Notes under the pieces: model-generated
The model's database searches: none
Told to the model about the DNA's origin: nothing
The model's input: the letters and a program-made list of their open reading frames with translations, nothing else
Part shown: positions 5,307 through 5,851 of the stretch, piece after piece
How the letters are laid out: every line of letters starts with the position of its first letter
Position numbering within the stretch: position 1 is the first letter of the stretch
Position numbers and translations under genes: made by a program
Assembly (NCBI GenBank): GCA_016214925.1
Contig: JACRMO010000022.1
Location: forward strand, 1 to 5,851
From: Gammaproteobacteria bacterium
GTDB taxonomy: Bacteria; Pseudomonadota; Gammaproteobacteria; Thiohalobacterales; Thiohalobacteraceae
Direction: 5' to 3'
Length of the DNA stretch: 5,851 nucleotides

Positions 5307-5851
5307 TCAGGTGAGCAGCAGTTCCAGCAATGCCTTCTGCGCGTGCAGGCGGTTTTCCGCTTCATCCCACACGACGCTTTGCGGGCCGTCGATGACCTCG
5401 GCCGCGACTTCCTCGCCGCGGTGCGCGGGCAGGCAGTGCATGAACAAGGCATCCTTGGCTGCGAGCCGCATGAGCTTGGCATCGACCTGGAAGGCGGCGA
5501 ACGCCTTGGCACGCGCGGCCTGTTCCTCTTCCTGGCCCATGCTGGCCCACACGTCGGTGACCACCAGATCGGCGCCGTGCGCGGCAGCTTCGGGATCGTT
5601 GCCGACTTCGACGTGGCCGGCGGCGCAGGCGACGAACTCGGCGGGCGGTTCATAGCCTGCGGGCGCGGCGACGTTCAGTTTGAATCCGAATTGCTTGGCG
5701 GCGCCCATGTAGGAGTTGCACATGTTGTTGCCGTCGCCGATCCAGGCCACGGTACGCCCGCGGATGTCGCCGCGGTGCTCGATGTAGGTCTGGATGTCGG
5801 CGAGCAACTGGCAGGGATGGCAGCGGTCGGTGAGCGCGTTGATCACGGGCA
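5307..5851 (-). CDS. argF: Ornithine carbamoyltransferase, C-terminal part (cut by window edge)
   Basis: Seen: 180 complete codons, open to the right edge, stop TGA 5307-5309. Counting the first full codon as 1, the ornithine carbamoyltransferase motifs are HPCQ (11-14, carbamoyl phosphate), GDGNNMCNS (38-46), the ornithine-binding DVWASMGQE (99-107), the catalytic HCLPAHRG (138-145) and ENRLHAQKA (165-173). Known: the enzyme makes citrulline from carbamoyl phosphate and ornithine in arginine synthesis, in the cytoplasm, usually as a trimer of about 300-residue subunits, so roughly 120 residues lie outside the window. The SMG and HCLP motifs separate it from aspartate carbamoyltransferase. 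A GTG at 5844-5846 is an internal valine (PVINAL), not a start. The biosynthetic argF is favoured over a catabolic arcB because no arc genes are visible, but neighbours beyond the edge are unknown. Confidence 0.95.
   Translation of the reverse strand, partial: PVINALTDRCHPCQLLADIQTYIEHRGDIRGRTVAWIGDGNNMCNSYMGAAKQFGFKLNVAAPAGYEPPAEFVACAAGHVEVGNDPEAAAHGADLVVTDVWASMGQEEEQAARAKAFAAFQVDAKLMRLAAKDALFMHCLPAHRGEEVAAEVIDGPQSVVWDEAENRLHAQKALLELLLT

Noticed and set aside
5054..5653. 200-residue N-terminal extension of the PEP-CTERM frame
   Set aside because: Most of it runs through argF in a different frame and reads as Pro/Ser/Arg-rich nonsense. The signal peptide and strong Shine-Dalgarno place the start at 5053.

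Overview
The window reads as ordinary chromosome of a G+C-rich gammaproteobacterium that carries an exosortase/PEP-CTERM surface-protein system. The gammaproteobacterial placement rests on a ZapG/YhcB (DUF1043) gene, a family largely confined to that class. A protein with a VPLP-type PEP-CTERM tail adds to it and suggests an environmental lineage, perhaps Chromatiales-like. That finer placement is inference. No rRNA, tRNA, CRISPR array, insertion sequence or integrase was seen.

Layout, left to right. (1) Positions 1-948, minus strand: the N-terminal 316 codons of typA/bipA, a ribosome-associated GTPase, starting at GTG and cut by the left edge. Its probable promoter (TATAAT) and two inverted repeats lie in the 203-bp gap behind it. 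(2) 1152-1643, minus: zapG/yhcB, an inner-membrane coiled-coil envelope/division protein with a long acidic, proline-rich tail. (3) 1815-2750, plus: an HPP-family membrane protein with a soluble C-terminal region I cannot assign; this is the only plus-strand gene. (4) 2761-3726, minus: a D-2-hydroxyacid dehydrogenase, ending 10 bp from the HPP gene in convergent orientation. (5) 3760-3940: an intergenic region with a strong Rho-independent hairpin and one copy of a 12-bp direct repeat, whose other copy covers the dehydrogenase ribosome-binding region. (6) 3941-5053, minus: a secreted PEP-CTERM protein of 370 residues with signal peptide, strong Shine-Dalgarno and its own terminator. (7) 5054-5306: its upstream region, with a TATAAT box and paired GAC/GTC palindromic elements. 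(8) 5307-5851, minus: the C-terminal 180 codons of argF, ornithine carbamoyltransferase, cut by the right edge.

The genes do not form one pathway. typA, zapG and argF are housekeeping genes. The HPP protein, the dehydrogenase and the PEP-CTERM protein look like separately transcribed units between them. The least explained parts are the PEP-CTERM protein with its upstream region, the C-terminal region of the HPP protein, and the 12-bp repeat before the dehydrogenase. I found no convincing evidence of a new multi-gene system.
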